Shown piece by piece: positions 15,162 to 23,995 of a stretch of DNA of 64,000 bases. The first letter of the stretch is position 1. Each line of letters opens with the position of its first letter. Position numbers and translations under genes: made by a program. Source of the stretch: Neoroseomonas terrae (GTDB lineage Bacteria > Pseudomonadota > Alphaproteobacteria > Acetobacterales > Acetobacteraceae). The notes beneath the pieces were generated by a model. That model did no database searches. It was given only the letters and a program-made list of their open reading frames with translations, and was not told the DNA's origin. The stretch lies in the NCBI RefSeq assembly GCF_018129025.1, contig NZ_JAAEDI010000021.1, forward strand, positions 1 to 64,000, read 5' to 3'.

Positions 15162-16631
15162 TCAGGGGCCGGGCACGGCGGCTGAGGTTAATATGTGCGT
15201 TTCCGAGGCATCTTCGGGTCCGATCTGGATGAAGCTGATCGCGCGCCAACCAACCTTGCCTGTCTTGTTGGCGCGCCGGATAGCCCAGCAGCGGACCTCA
15301 CGGGCTTCGCCGGCGGTGAAGTCTTTCGCGAGATGAGGCGGGACGAAGACGTCGTCTGTATTGGTGCGAATGAAGGCGAAGTCCTGGTCGGGCCTACGTT
15401 CCAGCCAACCCCAAGCCGCCTCGTAGAGACCGGGCAGGCTCCCGTGTGGCGCTGAGCGCCATTTCTGTGGCGCCCCGCCCACCTCCGCGCAGCCGATTTC
15501 GACCAGCGTGCCTGGTGGCAACTCGGCGATAGTGGGGAAGGCATGATGCAACAGGGCGAACCCATCCGTTGCGCTGGTGGCGACGTAACTTAGGCGCTTT
15601 TCGGCGTTGACATGGTCGATGACGCCCTTCGTATAGGTGAGCTCGCGCGCATCCAACGCGTCAAGCAGGGCGTGAGCCGCCGTCGCCGCTGGTGGCACAC
15701 GCCGCAGGCTGCCCGCCGCCACAGCGTGGTGATACCAATCGCTCGCTGCTAGCGCGGCCAGATCGGTGGGTACCTTGAAACCCTGCTGCTCGCGAAACGC
15801 CAGGGCTCGCTGCACTTCATACGCGGCCTCGTCGAATCGATTGGCATGGACGAGGAGTTGCGCAAGGCGTGGGCGAACTTTTGCGACCTCCAGCTCCTCC
15901 CGCGCGAGATGACTGGCATGGGTGAGGCAGATGAGCGCGTCGAGGGGCCGAGAGGCTTCCAAGATCAGGCCGAGCAACGACCAGGGCCAAGCCGCGCGGG
16001 GTTGCCGCCGCAGGATGGGGAACAGACGCTTAGCCGCCGGCTCGACCTCGCCCCGCAGGAGGTGCATCTTGCTGCTGTAGAAGTTCAGCCACTGGTCGTC
16101 GGGGGTCTCCCTCAGCGCTTCCGCGAGGACGCCCTGACCCCATTCAATCAGTTCCTGATCCACGCCAGGCATCCCCGCCATGGCGACTGTTTGCTTGGAA
16201 ATCGCGCGCTTCAGGCGCGTCTGCTGGCTATCTAGTGTCTTGCCGTCCTCGTTGATGAAAGTACGGTTGGCCTCCGGATCCAGGTCTTCTGTCCCCGCCC
16301 AACGCGCAAAGATCAGGAAGTCAGTCCAGGCCCCGGACGCCTTCATCGCCAGCCGCACCATCTGGGAGAAGCAGGTATCCCGACGCAGCAGGCCCCCGAA
16401 CTTGGAAAACTCCTTCATGTACGGCGTGATGCGCTGGGATAGGGCGGTAGCTGACAGCTGCTTCGCCTCGAAAGCATCCGTCGCCTTCTTCACATAGTCA
16501 TAAAGCACCCAAGCATAGGCGCGGAGCACCCAGGTGTCCTTCGGATCCCGCGCATATTCGGTACGTGCAAGCCCGAGCGCCTCGTCGAGTTTGCCCGCCT
16601 TGCGCGCGGCGAAGATTTCCTTCGCTGCCAC
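15162..16631 (-). CDS. TPR protein with C-terminal OB/cold-shock-like domain
   Basis: 489 aa. Residues 1-350 are helical TPR-like repeats (DEALGLARTEYARDPKDTWV; later PWSLLGLILEASRPLDALIC; ANRFDEAAYEVQRAL). The last 80 residues form a beta segment DFAFIRTNTDDVFVPPHLAK, then KTGKVGWRAISF, which reads like a cold-shock/OB fold (compare xxFGFIxxDxxDVFVHxSxL). So I infer a scaffold with a nucleic-acid-binding tail. It lies 5 bp downstream of the RecD-like helicase in the same direction. No enzymatic motif seen. Confidence 0.6.
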   Translation of the reverse strand: MAAKEIFAARKAGKLDEALGLARTEYARDPKDTWVLRAYAWVLYDYVKKATDAFEAKQLSATALSQRITPYMKEFSKFGGLLRRDTCFSQMVRLAMKASGAWTDFLIFARWAGTEDLDPEANRTFINEDGKTLDSQQTRLKRAISKQTVAMAGMPGVDQELIEWGQGVLAEALRETPDDQWLNFYSSKMHLLRGEVEPAAKRLFPILRRQPRAAWPWSLLGLILEASRPLDALICLTHASHLAREELEVAKVRPRLAQLLVHANRFDEAAYEVQRALAFREQQGFKVPTDLAALAASDWYHHAVAAGSLRRVPPAATAAHALLDALDARELTYTKGVIDHVNAEKRLSYVATSATDGFALLHHAFPTIAELPPGTLVEIGCAEVGGAPQKWRSAPHGSLPGLYEAAWGWLERRPDQDFAFIRTNTDDVFVPPHLAKDFTAGEAREVRCWAIRRANKTGKVGWRAISFIQIGPEDASETHILTSAAVPGP

Positions 16632-16636
16632 AGCGT

Positions 16637-18721
16637 TCAGGCCTTTGCCATGGCCATCAGCCCCTGCACCTCCTCATACAGGCCTCGGCTGCTTCCCGGC
16701 CCGCCGACTTCCTGTGCGGCCGTCCAGGTGGAAGCGTCGTTATGGATGAAATCTACTGCTCCGCGGCGGGTCGCATCAGCGAAGGTCACGCGCAGGCGGT
16801 TGCGCATGACCTCATGGCCGGTCCGTTGGATGGAGGCGCCCGTCATTGCGGCGTCGAGGCGGGAGAGGAATTCCTGGATGAAAGGTTCCGGCTGTCGCGC
16901 GTTCGGCCCACCCGAGAGCCTTTGGAAGGCGGCCAACGCCTCATCGGCGAGGGTCGCGTCATGGAAGGCTCCCGGCGCAGTGCCGGAGCGGCCGACGCGG
17001 AACTTACCATCGTACCAGTATTGGACGACCGCGCGCTTGCCCTCCCGCTGGAGGGAATAGCGCTCGCAGTATTGCAGGTGCTGTAGCTGCTCGATGGTGA
17101 TGCCCTGTTCCTGCCACGCCCCACGCAGCTGCTGGTGCACGGTCATCAGGGCAGCGAGTTGGGAGGAGAAGGAGAGCCGGTTCCAATCGGGATCGGCCGT
17201 GAAATCCTTCCGCTCATCCAACTCAGTGCGGATGGAGGGAATGTTCCATTTCATGTCGCTGTCATCGGTGAAGTCGGGTGGATTCACGACGACAAGCCTT
17301 TTTACCGCGCGAGTGATGGCCGTATATGCCCAGCGGAAGGACGATGAATTTCGCCCGTCGCCGGGGAGTGAGAAGTGGACGATGCCGCTGTGCCATTCGC
17401 CGCCCTGGGCCTTATGGCAGGTCATGGCATAGCCATACTTCACTTGAAGCGCGTTGAAGTAGCCATCATCGGCAATATTCAGGCGGAACGCCGGCATGTG
17501 GGGTTTCAGCTGCGGGTACCGCATCCGGAAATGTACCAATAGTGCCCGCTGCTCCGCCGGGGAAATGTCGCGCATTGGCGATGCCAGGAGGTTCTCGAGC
17601 AGCAGGCACTCTCGCCTGATGACGGTGCCATCAACATCCCGGAAGGCGACCTCGGCCTCGCGGAATCGAAGCTCAACTGGAGCTATGCCCTTCATCGGCA
17701 CCAGGACGCTCTCGCATTCCGCCCGCACCGAGAGGACCTTCACAAGGTCACCGTTGCTGAGCTGGTAGGGCCGCGAGTTGCGGTTGACCAATAAAGTGTC
17801 GCCGACCTGGATAGGGAGGTCCGCATCCCCCCAGAGCCGATCACGTACTGCGCGATTGTAGTCCAGTGCCATGGCATTCGAGAAGACCACCGCTACCGTG
17901 GATTCCTTCGCCCGAAGACTCTCGACGATCAGGTCGAGGGCTCGCTCCGGGTCCACCTTCTCGACCTCGGCGTCGAAGGGTTTCAGAGTGAAGGTATTGA
18001 AGCGCTTGGCGCGCAGTGCATCTCGGATTTCTGTCGCCCGAGCGAGGATGGCGCTCCCTGCCGCTTGGCGCACCACGGAGTTCAGTTCAGCGGTGGCGAT
18101 GCGGAGCCCGAATTTTGTCTGGAGGTATTCCTCCGAAAGTGCTGGAGAGGTGTCCTCTCCCACCGGCGGCAGCTGTGCGGGGTCACCAACAAAGAGCAGT
18201 TTGGTGCGGTGATCGTTCCCCCGTCCTGGGCGCCTGATCCGGGCATAGGTTACCAGATCCTGGAGAAGGCGGCCGGAGCCAAATTGGACATAGTCGCCCG
18301 GGGTTTCTCGGTCACCAACCATGGAAGCCTCGTCGATGACGAAGAGAGCTTCCATCGCTTCTTCGGAGCTCAAGGGGAAGACGAGGCGGACGCCAGGGTC
18401 ATTGGCGCTTTCCGCTTCCTCGTTCACCTCGACTTTGGGAGGCTTGAAAATTCGCGAATGAATCGTGCTCCCCTTGCCCTCGACCGTGCCCCTGATCAGG
18501 CGCACCTTGTTGCCGAGGATACGGGCCGCGCGGCCCGTGGGCGCAAGCAGACTGAAGGATAGCTCCATCTCCTCCAGCACGGCGGTCAAGGCGGCAATTA
18601 GTGTTGTCTTACCGGTGCCCGCGCTGCCACGAAGGATGAAGGCGTCCAGCGCGTCGTCGCGCAGAAAGGATCGAATGGTACGGAGCGCCGCGTCCTGCTC
18701 CTCGTTTAGTTCGATCACCAT
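16637..18721 (-). CDS. RecD-like superfamily 1B helicase
   Basis: 694 aa. SF1 helicase motifs are in order: I GSAGTGKTT (34-42), Ia LLAPTGRAAR, II LFVIDEASMVG, III LFVGDPAQLPPV, then a C-terminal module with YAMTCHKAQGGEW (motif V-like) and RWAYTAITRAVKRLVVV (motif VI). This is RecD2-type 5'-3' helicase architecture without RecB or RecC partners. The C-terminal 190 residues are unusual for RecD and may bind the TPR partner encoded 5 bp downstream. The gene's GC looks lower than its flanks, consistent with transfer. Island context suggests a defence function; that is inference. Confidence 0.85.
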   Translation of the reverse strand: MVIELNEEQDAALRTIRSFLRDDALDAFILRGSAGTGKTTLIAALTAVLEEMELSFSLLAPTGRAARILGNKVRLIRGTVEGKGSTIHSRIFKPPKVEVNEEAESANDPGVRLVFPLSSEEAMEALFVIDEASMVGDRETPGDYVQFGSGRLLQDLVTYARIRRPGRGNDHRTKLLFVGDPAQLPPVGEDTSPALSEEYLQTKFGLRIATAELNSVVRQAAGSAILARATEIRDALRAKRFNTFTLKPFDAEVEKVDPERALDLIVESLRAKESTVAVVFSNAMALDYNRAVRDRLWGDADLPIQVGDTLLVNRNSRPYQLSNGDLVKVLSVRAECESVLVPMKGIAPVELRFREAEVAFRDVDGTVIRRECLLLENLLASPMRDISPAEQRALLVHFRMRYPQLKPHMPAFRLNIADDGYFNALQVKYGYAMTCHKAQGGEWHSGIVHFSLPGDGRNSSSFRWAYTAITRAVKRLVVVNPPDFTDDSDMKWNIPSIRTELDERKDFTADPDWNRLSFSSQLAALMTVHQQLRGAWQEQGITIEQLQHLQYCERYSLQREGKRAVVQYWYDGKFRVGRSGTAPGAFHDATLADEALAAFQRLSGGPNARQPEPFIQEFLSRLDAAMTGASIQRTGHEVMRNRLRVTFADATRRGAVDFIHNDASTWTAAQEVGGPGSSRGLYEEVQGLMAMAKA

Positions 18722-19258
18722 CTGTTAGGGCATTTCACTTGCTTGGTGACCGTTGGGCTCGAGGGTGCAGTAGGCAAATCGGGGAAAGGCGGCTGGAGGC
18801 TGGCGGGGGCAAAGGGAGTCTCGCTTGCCATCCCAACCGCCCACGGGCGCGGGCCTGCGCCAATGCTTCTCTTGCCGCGTCTGCCCAGCATGTTAAAATC
18901 ATCGTCCCCGGCTAATTCTGTTCACATCCTGCCAATAAATAGATGTTGTTGGCAATCAGCGCGGCAGGTTCTTGCCAGCCCGGGCACTGGCAGATGCCTC
19001 GGCCGATAGTGCAGGGGCCGCTTACCATCCTGTTGATCGGAGCTGAAGTGCGGCGCCTATCGATTGAGCTTCTGATGGCGCGCGGCAGACTGCAACTGTA
19101 CACGAATCTGTAGGCAGCCAGACCATTTCAGTGCGCGGTTCCCACCACTGCGTCACCGGGCCGGTTCCCGCGGGGGCGGCGAGTAGAGACGGTTCGAACC
19201 CGGGAGCACTTCCTCCGCCAGTTCCAATGGACGTCCGCTCGAGGCGCTCCCCCTCAGA
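18722..19258. other. Spacer upstream of helicase operon, no gene seen
   Basis: The segment includes the helicase promoter region. It contains a relatively AT-rich patch near 18890-18960. A GGTTCGAACCC string at 19191-19201 resembles a tRNA T-loop, but no acceptor, D or anticodon arms can be folded around it. Short open frames lack ribosome sites. It may be recombination debris. Confidence 0.35.
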
Positions 19259-19558
19259 TCACCGCCGTCCACCGCGAGATGCTGCCGCGGCAGCCATTGG
19301 CTTGCACAGCTGCTGAACTTCTTGAAGGACCTTCCGGCGCTCCGTGAACAGCAATACTGCCCATTCCGACCGACCGGTAAGGCCCTCAGCATCTTCCGCC
19401 ATGATGTGCCGCGCCGTCTCGGCCGCAATCCGGGCCAGGTGGTCGGTGTGACGATGAACAGTGCCGAGAGTGCCGTCGCCGCTTAGTTCGCCATTACTCG
19501 CCGGAAGAAACTCAAACCGGGAGGTCCAAATTCTTGCTGTCGAGCCCAGGCCGTTCAC
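19259..19558 (-). CDS. Possible small hypothetical protein, start uncertain
   Basis: About 99 aa from GTG 19558. The C-terminal two thirds looks like real protein, amphipathic and helical (HLARIAAETARHIMAEDAEG, then WAVLLFTERRKVLQEVQQL). The N-terminal part does not. No strong ribosome site is visible in the frame, so this may be a decayed gene. No family recognised. Confidence 0.3.
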   Translation of the reverse strand: MNGLGSTARIWTSRFEFLPASNGELSGDGTLGTVHRHTDHLARIAAETARHIMAEDAEGLTGRSEWAVLLFTERRKVLQEVQQLCKPMAAAAASRGGRR

Positions 19559-19730
19559 TCCCTGGCCATCTGCTCCGCGTCGCGGCGCCGCCTGGGCAGT
19601 TGCCGCCCGCAGAGGAGGCCGCCGTCCGAACTGTGAGGGTACGGCACAGCGCAAAAGCGCGAGCGACGCACCGCGGCCGTAAACTTCCGTTCGGCAGTGT
19701 TGTTTTGTCGTCTGATAGCAGAAAAGGGGA

Positions 19731-19892
19731 ATGACCATGGCTCGCGCACTGGCAAGTCCGTCACCGCTGAAGCTGGCACCTCCGGCGAATGCCGCCGTGA
19801 CACACCGCTCCTATCCGATCGGACAGCAACTCGCGAAGCTGTGCCCAGGCACGATCAAGAAGGCGCCGCCGCCGCGCATGGAGAGGACCTAG
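19731..19892 (+). CDS. Very small hypothetical protein
   Basis: 53 aa (MTMARALASPSPLKLAPPAN..., ending APPPRMERT), or 51 aa from the second ATG at 19737. AAGGGGA lies just upstream, a credible ribosome site. The product is Pro/Ala rich with a short helical middle (YPIGQQLAKLCPGTIKK). No family recognised. It lies alone on the plus strand before a lipoprotein gene. Confidence 0.4.
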   Translation: MTMARALASPSPLKLAPPANAAVTHRSYPIGQQLAKLCPGTIKKAPPPRMERT

Positions 19893-20098
19893 AGATCGAT
19901 GCGCGGCTCTCGAAGTGCCTTCGTGAGCCTCTGGCTTAGCGGGGCGAACCGCGTTGCCGCTGCTGGATTGGAGATGGGCCTCGCCGCAGGAAGGCGCGTG
20001 CAAGCCGCGGTAGCCTCGGGGGGCGCGACGGGCCTTTTGGCACGTGCCCCGGCGCCGTCGAAACAGCGTCGGCGAAAGCGGAGGTAGCGAGGCAGACC

Positions 20099-20476
20099 AT
20101 GAGGCCGCTCCCCCTCGTCATGCTCGTTCTCGCCGGCTGTGCTACCGAGGCCGGCTTCGATGCGCGCCTGCAGCCGCTCGTGGGGCGATCGGTGGATGAG
20201 CTTGTGCAGACCGTCGGCGTGCCAAACAGCGATTTCACCACGCCAGAAGGAAGGCGCTTCTTGCAATACGACCAGTTGGGATCGCAGGGGCCCTCCGTGG
20301 CACCAGGCATTGGTATTGGCATCGGCGGCTTTGGTTGGGGCGGCGGCGGCGCAGGCTTGGGGCTTGGCCTCGGGACCGGCTACCCGGCCTATCCGTCACC
20401 GTGCCGAACGACTTTCGAGGTCCGTGCGGACAGGGTCGTCGCATTCAGCCGATCAGGAGCAGGGTGCGTAGCCTAA
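20099..20476 (+). CDS. Small lipoprotein
   Basis: 125 aa. The signal peptide is MRPLPLVMLVLAGC with a lipobox LAGC (Cys14), so a lipid-anchored envelope protein is expected. Residues 25-60 (LQPLVGRSVDELVQTVGVPN) resemble the SmpA/OmlA-like fold found in small outer-membrane lipoproteins. A Gly-rich stretch follows (about 75-95) and then a C-terminal beta segment with two cysteines (PCRTTFEV; AGCVA). The start is the first ATG, with GAGG upstream. Confidence 0.7.
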   Translation: MRPLPLVMLVLAGCATEAGFDARLQPLVGRSVDELVQTVGVPNSDFTTPEGRRFLQYDQLGSQGPSVAPGIGIGIGGFGWGGGGAGLGLGLGTGYPAYPSPCRTTFEVRADRVVAFSRSGAGCVA

Positions 20477-20793
20477 CCGCAGGCGTATTGAGGGCTCGCA
20501 CGATCACACGACAAAGTCGCCGCCGCCTGGAGGCAGCAGGCTGCACTTCGACCTCGCGGGCCGGCACCCGGCGGGTTCCTTCGCGCCCTATCCCGGCACC
20601 GCACATCCTTCGCGAACAATGAACTGCAGCGGCGCCGCCGGGCCGCGCGGGAGAAGTCGCTGAACAGCGCACTGACCCGCGAACCTGCTTTCGGGCTTGG
20701 GTCCCTCATGTACCAGGACCCGGATTGCCTTTCCGCCCGGCCGCGCCCTTCACCGGGCCGTCCTCGACGGTAGCTCCGGGGGAGGATGCGGGG
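20477..20793. other. Spacer, no gene seen
   Basis: Open frames here are Arg/Pro-rich shadows of high GC content with no ribosome sites. I see no terminator or repeat of note. Confidence 0.3.
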
Positions 20794-20967
20794 TCAAAGC
20801 TCGTCAATCTCGTCGCCTTCGACCATTTTCCCGATCAGCCATAATACTGCCTTCTGATCATCGGGACCGAGGCGACGGAGCTTCTCGCACGCTGCTTCGA
20901 TCTGTTTCTTCGTCGGCTTGCGACCAAGCCGCGAGCCCTTCTCTTCGGCAATAGAATGCTTATGCAT
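20794..20967 (-). CDS. Tiny helical protein, paralogue of the gene at 21039
   Basis: 57 aa. Its core EAACEKLRRLGPDDQKAVLW aligns directly with EAACEQLRRLPPADQKVAVW of the neighbouring gene at 21039-21236. Both continue with a WLI-x-K-hydrophobic helix and an acidic end. Conservation between two short reading frames, with the divergence expected of paralogues, is good evidence that both are real. No family name known to me. The product is likely a small helical hairpin and may act as a regulator or adaptor. Confidence 0.6.
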   Translation of the reverse strand: MHKHSIAEEKGSRLGRKPTKKQIEAACEKLRRLGPDDQKAVLWLIGKMVEGDEIDEL

Positions 20968-21038
20968 TGACCATCACTTTACGCGATCGTCACAGTTTGC
21001 TCTCGACACTACGATTCCGCCATCGCTTTCGTGAGCGT

Positions 21039-21236
21039 TCAGCGGATGTCGTCGTTAGCGAGCTTAGCGATCAGCCAAACTGCGACCTTTTGGTCGGCTG
21101 GCGGGAGGCGCCGGAGTTGCTCGCACGCTGCCTCAACTTCGGCCCTAGTGAGCTTGCGGTTCAGGCGGGCGGCTTTCCGAGCGTCATCGGGAAGGATGCG
21201 GCGCATCCCGTCGCTCGCCTGGGTTCGGGCGGGCAT
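21039..21236 (-). CDS. Tiny helical protein, paralogue of the gene at 20794
   Basis: 65 aa from ATG 21236 (MPARTQASDGMRRILPDDAR). The shared core is residues 32-60. The longer upstream frame to 21350 is rejected as Pro/Arg-rich. It lies in tandem with its paralogue, 71 bp apart and on the same strand, consistent with local duplication followed by divergence of the N-termini. Confidence 0.6.
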   Translation of the reverse strand: MPARTQASDGMRRILPDDARKAARLNRKLTRAEVEAACEQLRRLPPADQKVAVWLIAKLANDDIR

Positions 21237-21716
21237 GCGATCACCATTTTCTTGCGGTTGAACCCACCGTCCTGCCGGACGGCATTCCACCCGGACGGCA
21301 GACTTCCTTGGCCGGGCTGGAGCAGACGCGCCAGCCGGTAGAGGCGTCACCGGCGGTGAGGAACTCGCGGCTGCCGTTAGGGCGGTGGACCTTTGGAAGA
21401 GAAGTGCAGCCCGATGACAGTTTGCTCGCCGAGAGCGTTAATAACGGGGCCTGCATGTCGATCCAGTTCCAGGATTTGGCACGTATCTTGGTCCAGACCG
21501 CTCCGAGTCCACCAGCCGAGATATGCACCTTCGCCTCTCGGTGCCCCGGCCTGCGAGTCTCCGCCTGAAGAAGGCAGGAGGTGACAGGAACAAGGCCATC
21601 CGCCAGCGGCGAAGGCGCACACGCGAATCGCATGCCTGGCTGGCCGGCCGCCCGCGCTGGAGCCTCCAGCGGCTGGGCGCTGGCAAGGCCATCAGGTCGC
21701 CGGTCCTTCCGTTCGA
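21237..21716. other. Spacer, no convincing gene
   Basis: Frames on both strands are open for 60-130 codons, but I see neither good ribosome sites nor recognisable protein. A basic plus-strand frame at 21523-21720 is the best candidate and remains weak. The segment may contain the promoter of the two tiny paralogues. Confidence 0.3.
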
Positions 21717-22004
21717 CTAACGAGGCAGCCGATCCCGTTCACGACCGACTTCGGCGGCGATGGCCCCGTAGTCCAGACCCCGCGCGCTGTCGCGCAACCC
21801 CAGCCGAAGAAAGCGAATGGGGAAAAGGATCGCCTCGGCATTGGCGTTCCTTAGCGCCGCGGCTCGGGCAGATGCGCCCCCTTCAGCAACGGTAAATGCC
21901 CGCTCCAGATCTTCGTCAGTCAGCACGGCCCTGCGCCGCAACTCGGCGCAGAGGGCCGCAACCGCCAACAGCACACCTTCCATCTGCAGGTTTGCGGTGT
22001 TCAT
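21717..22004 (-). CDS. Small hypothetical helical protein
   Basis: 95 aa from ATG 22004, which is preceded by a textbook GGAGGA with 6-nt spacing. It is helical (MEGVLLAVAALCAELRRRAV, then LTDEDLERAF), with a later segment AILFPIRFLRLGLRDSARG. No family recognised. The strong ribosome site and clean end support a real gene. Confidence 0.6.
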   Translation of the reverse strand: MNTANLQMEGVLLAVAALCAELRRRAVLTDEDLERAFTVAEGGASARAAALRNANAEAILFPIRFLRLGLRDSARGLDYGAIAAEVGRERDRLPR

Positions 22005-22254
22005 CCGAGTTCCTCCGATCGGTCGTTCAACGTGTTGCTGGGGCCAGTGGAGCGGGAGAAGCTCTCTCGCTGTCGCTCTCAGGATCCAGGACCAGGGCGC
22101 CGTCGAGCCGCCGGAACTCAAAAGCCAGGGATGAGCGCCCGTTGCATCTTCGCGGCTCTGTCGACGGCGCGGCGTGCTCCTGGCCACGGGCCGACACATA
22201 GGGGCGCCAAGGAACCATCGCAGACCGGCGTCAGATGCGCGGTGGTTCGCGCGA

Positions 22255-22431
22255 TCATACCGCCGGCCCACAACCGAGGACCATGACGGACGAGCCAGGA
22301 CGCGTCACCTCATACCTGACCGAAAGGCCGGCAACGCCGCTGCCCACGACGACCTCATCCACCGGGCAGGCCGCGATCAGACGCACCGCGTGCGGCGTCA
22401 CTGCGATCTCCATCCGGTTCCGGACGTTCAT
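22255..22431 (-). CDS. Very small hypothetical protein
   Basis: 58 aa from ATG 22431 with GGAGG 4-5 nt upstream. It begins MNVRNRMEIAVTPHAVRLIA and is mixed hydrophobic, possibly beta-rich. It marks the right edge of the accessory island before the PQQ locus. No family recognised. Confidence 0.45.
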   Translation of the reverse strand: MNVRNRMEIAVTPHAVRLIAACPVDEVVVGSGVAGLSVRYEVTRPGSSVMVLGCGPAV

Positions 22432-22783
22432 GACGCCTCCGTCCAATGGGCCAGGAACGCGACGTCGCAGGTTTTGTTTCCGGAGAGGCGGCCGGCGAGC
22501 GTCGGCAGTCCGACCGTTTGCCGGCGCGGTTCTCTGGCGACGAGGTTCAGATCGGGTGTCGGCCGCGGCACCCCTACTGACCGCGCCGGAGCGGTTGGGT
22601 GGTCCCCAACGATACTGGCCGGAACCGGCCGCGCGGAGTTGGGCCGCCTGCGGCCCCCGACGATCGCCGGGGTGGGCGCCCGATCTGTTGCGCCCGCTAA
22701 CCGCAACCTTTGCTTGCAGGTCGCCGCGATTCCCTATTCCAATTCTTCCCACGCCCTCCAAGGGGGCGGAGGGAGAAGACGCC
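22432..22783. other. Promoter-bearing spacer before sorbosone dehydrogenase gene
   Basis: 352 bases without a credible gene; open frames through it lack starts with ribosome sites. It should hold the divergent promoters of the small minus-strand gene and of the dehydrogenase. I cannot pick a clear -35/-10 pair. Confidence 0.3.
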
Positions 22784-23995
22784 ATGACCATACGACGCCT
22801 CCTGGCGGGAGTTGCGATCGCCCTTGTCGCCATCCCGGCCTACGCACAACAGCCCGCGGTGCCCGGATGGGCCATCGGGCGTCCCGAAGGATCCACGCTG
22901 GCACCGCACGCGCCACGTCTGACGGTGACGCCGGCCGACCAGCTGCCGGTATCCTCCCTGCGCCTGCCCCCGGGCTTCCGGGCGGAAGTGTATGCGCACG
23001 GCATTCCCGGCGCCCGGATGATGGCCGAGGGGCCCAACGGCACGATCTTCGCCGGCTCGCGCGCCATCGGGCGCGTCTATGCCATCTCGCGCAATGGCGA
23101 CGGCACGACGCGCACACGAATCATCGCGCAGGGCCTGCCGCAGCCGAACGGCCTCGTGATGATCGGCAACAACCTCTACGTCTTCGCCGTCAATCGCGTC
23201 CTGCGGTACGACAACATCGAGGCCAACCTCGACAGCGTGCCCGCGCCGGTCGAACTGACCCAAGCCTTTGCTCTGCCGACCGATGCCGACCACGGCGGCA
23301 ACCATTCCTGGAAGTTCGCGGCACTCGGGCCGGATGGCCGGATCTACACGAATGTCGGGGTGAACTGTAATATCTGCGAGACGGACCGCGACAAGTTCGC
23401 GCTGCTCGTGTCCTTCAACCCCGATGGCAGCGACCGGCGCATCGAGGCGCGGGGCGTGCGCAACAGCGTCGGCATGGCCCACCATCCGGCGACGCGGGAA
23501 CTCTGGGCCACGAACAATGCCCGCGACTGGGCCGGCAATGACTGGCCCGATGATACGCTGCACCGCGTTCGCCGCAGCGGGGAGGACCACGGCTTTCCGT
23601 TCTGCTCGGCCGGCCGCGCCGATCCGCAATACAATGCCAGCCGCGATTGCAGCGAGTTCGTGCAGCCCGCCGCGTTGCTCGGCCCGCATGTCGCGGCCCT
23701 CGGCATGCGCTTCTACACCGGCACCATGTTTCCCGAAGCGTATCGCAACCAGATCTTCATCGCCCGCCGCGGTTCCTGGAATCGCGAGAGGCTCAGCGGC
23801 TATGACGTCGTCGTCGCGCATCTCGACGCGCAGGGGAACGTCTCGCGCATCGAGGAATTCATGACGGGCCTGCGCGACGATGCCAACCAGCGCTTCCTTG
23901 ATCGTCCCGTGGATGTGCACGTGATGCGCGATGGCTCATTGCTCGTCTCCGGCGAGCAGCTCGGCGCGATCTATCGTATCTCGTATCAGCAGTGA
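22784..23995 (+). CDS. Sorbosone-dehydrogenase-like PQQ-dependent enzyme
   Basis: 403 aa. A Sec signal peptide (MTIRRLLAGVAIALVAIPAYA, cleavage near AYA-QQ) puts it in the periplasm. The six-bladed propeller motifs of the soluble glucose/sorbosone dehydrogenase family are present: LRLPPGFRAEVYAHG, GLPQPNGLVMIGN, GNHSWKFAALGPDGRIYT and RNSVGMAHHP. GGGAG precedes ATG 22784. The family oxidises aldoses or aldehydes with PQQ. The cytochrome c gene begins inside its stop (GTGA), so electrons probably pass to that protein. Substrate not determinable. Confidence 0.8.
   Translation: MTIRRLLAGVAIALVAIPAYAQQPAVPGWAIGRPEGSTLAPHAPRLTVTPADQLPVSSLRLPPGFRAEVYAHGIPGARMMAEGPNGTIFAGSRAIGRVYAISRNGDGTTRTRIIAQGLPQPNGLVMIGNNLYVFAVNRVLRYDNIEANLDSVPAPVELTQAFALPTDADHGGNHSWKFAALGPDGRIYTNVGVNCNICETDRDKFALLVSFNPDGSDRRIEARGVRNSVGMAHHPATRELWATNNARDWAGNDWPDDTLHRVRRSGEDHGFPFCSAGRADPQYNASRDCSEFVQPAALLGPHVAALGMRFYTGTMFPEAYRNQIFIARRGSWNRERLSGYDVVVAHLDAQGNVSRIEEFMTGLRDDANQRFLDRPVDVHVMRDGSLLVSGEQLGAIYRISYQQ

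Noticed and set aside
19191..19201. GGTTCGAACCC resembling a tRNA T-arm
   Set aside because: Only three flanking base pairs form, and no acceptor, D or anticodon arms can be built around it.
21523..21720. 65-codon basic plus-strand frame
   Set aside because: No ribosome site, composition typical of shadow frames, and no similarity to anything known to me.
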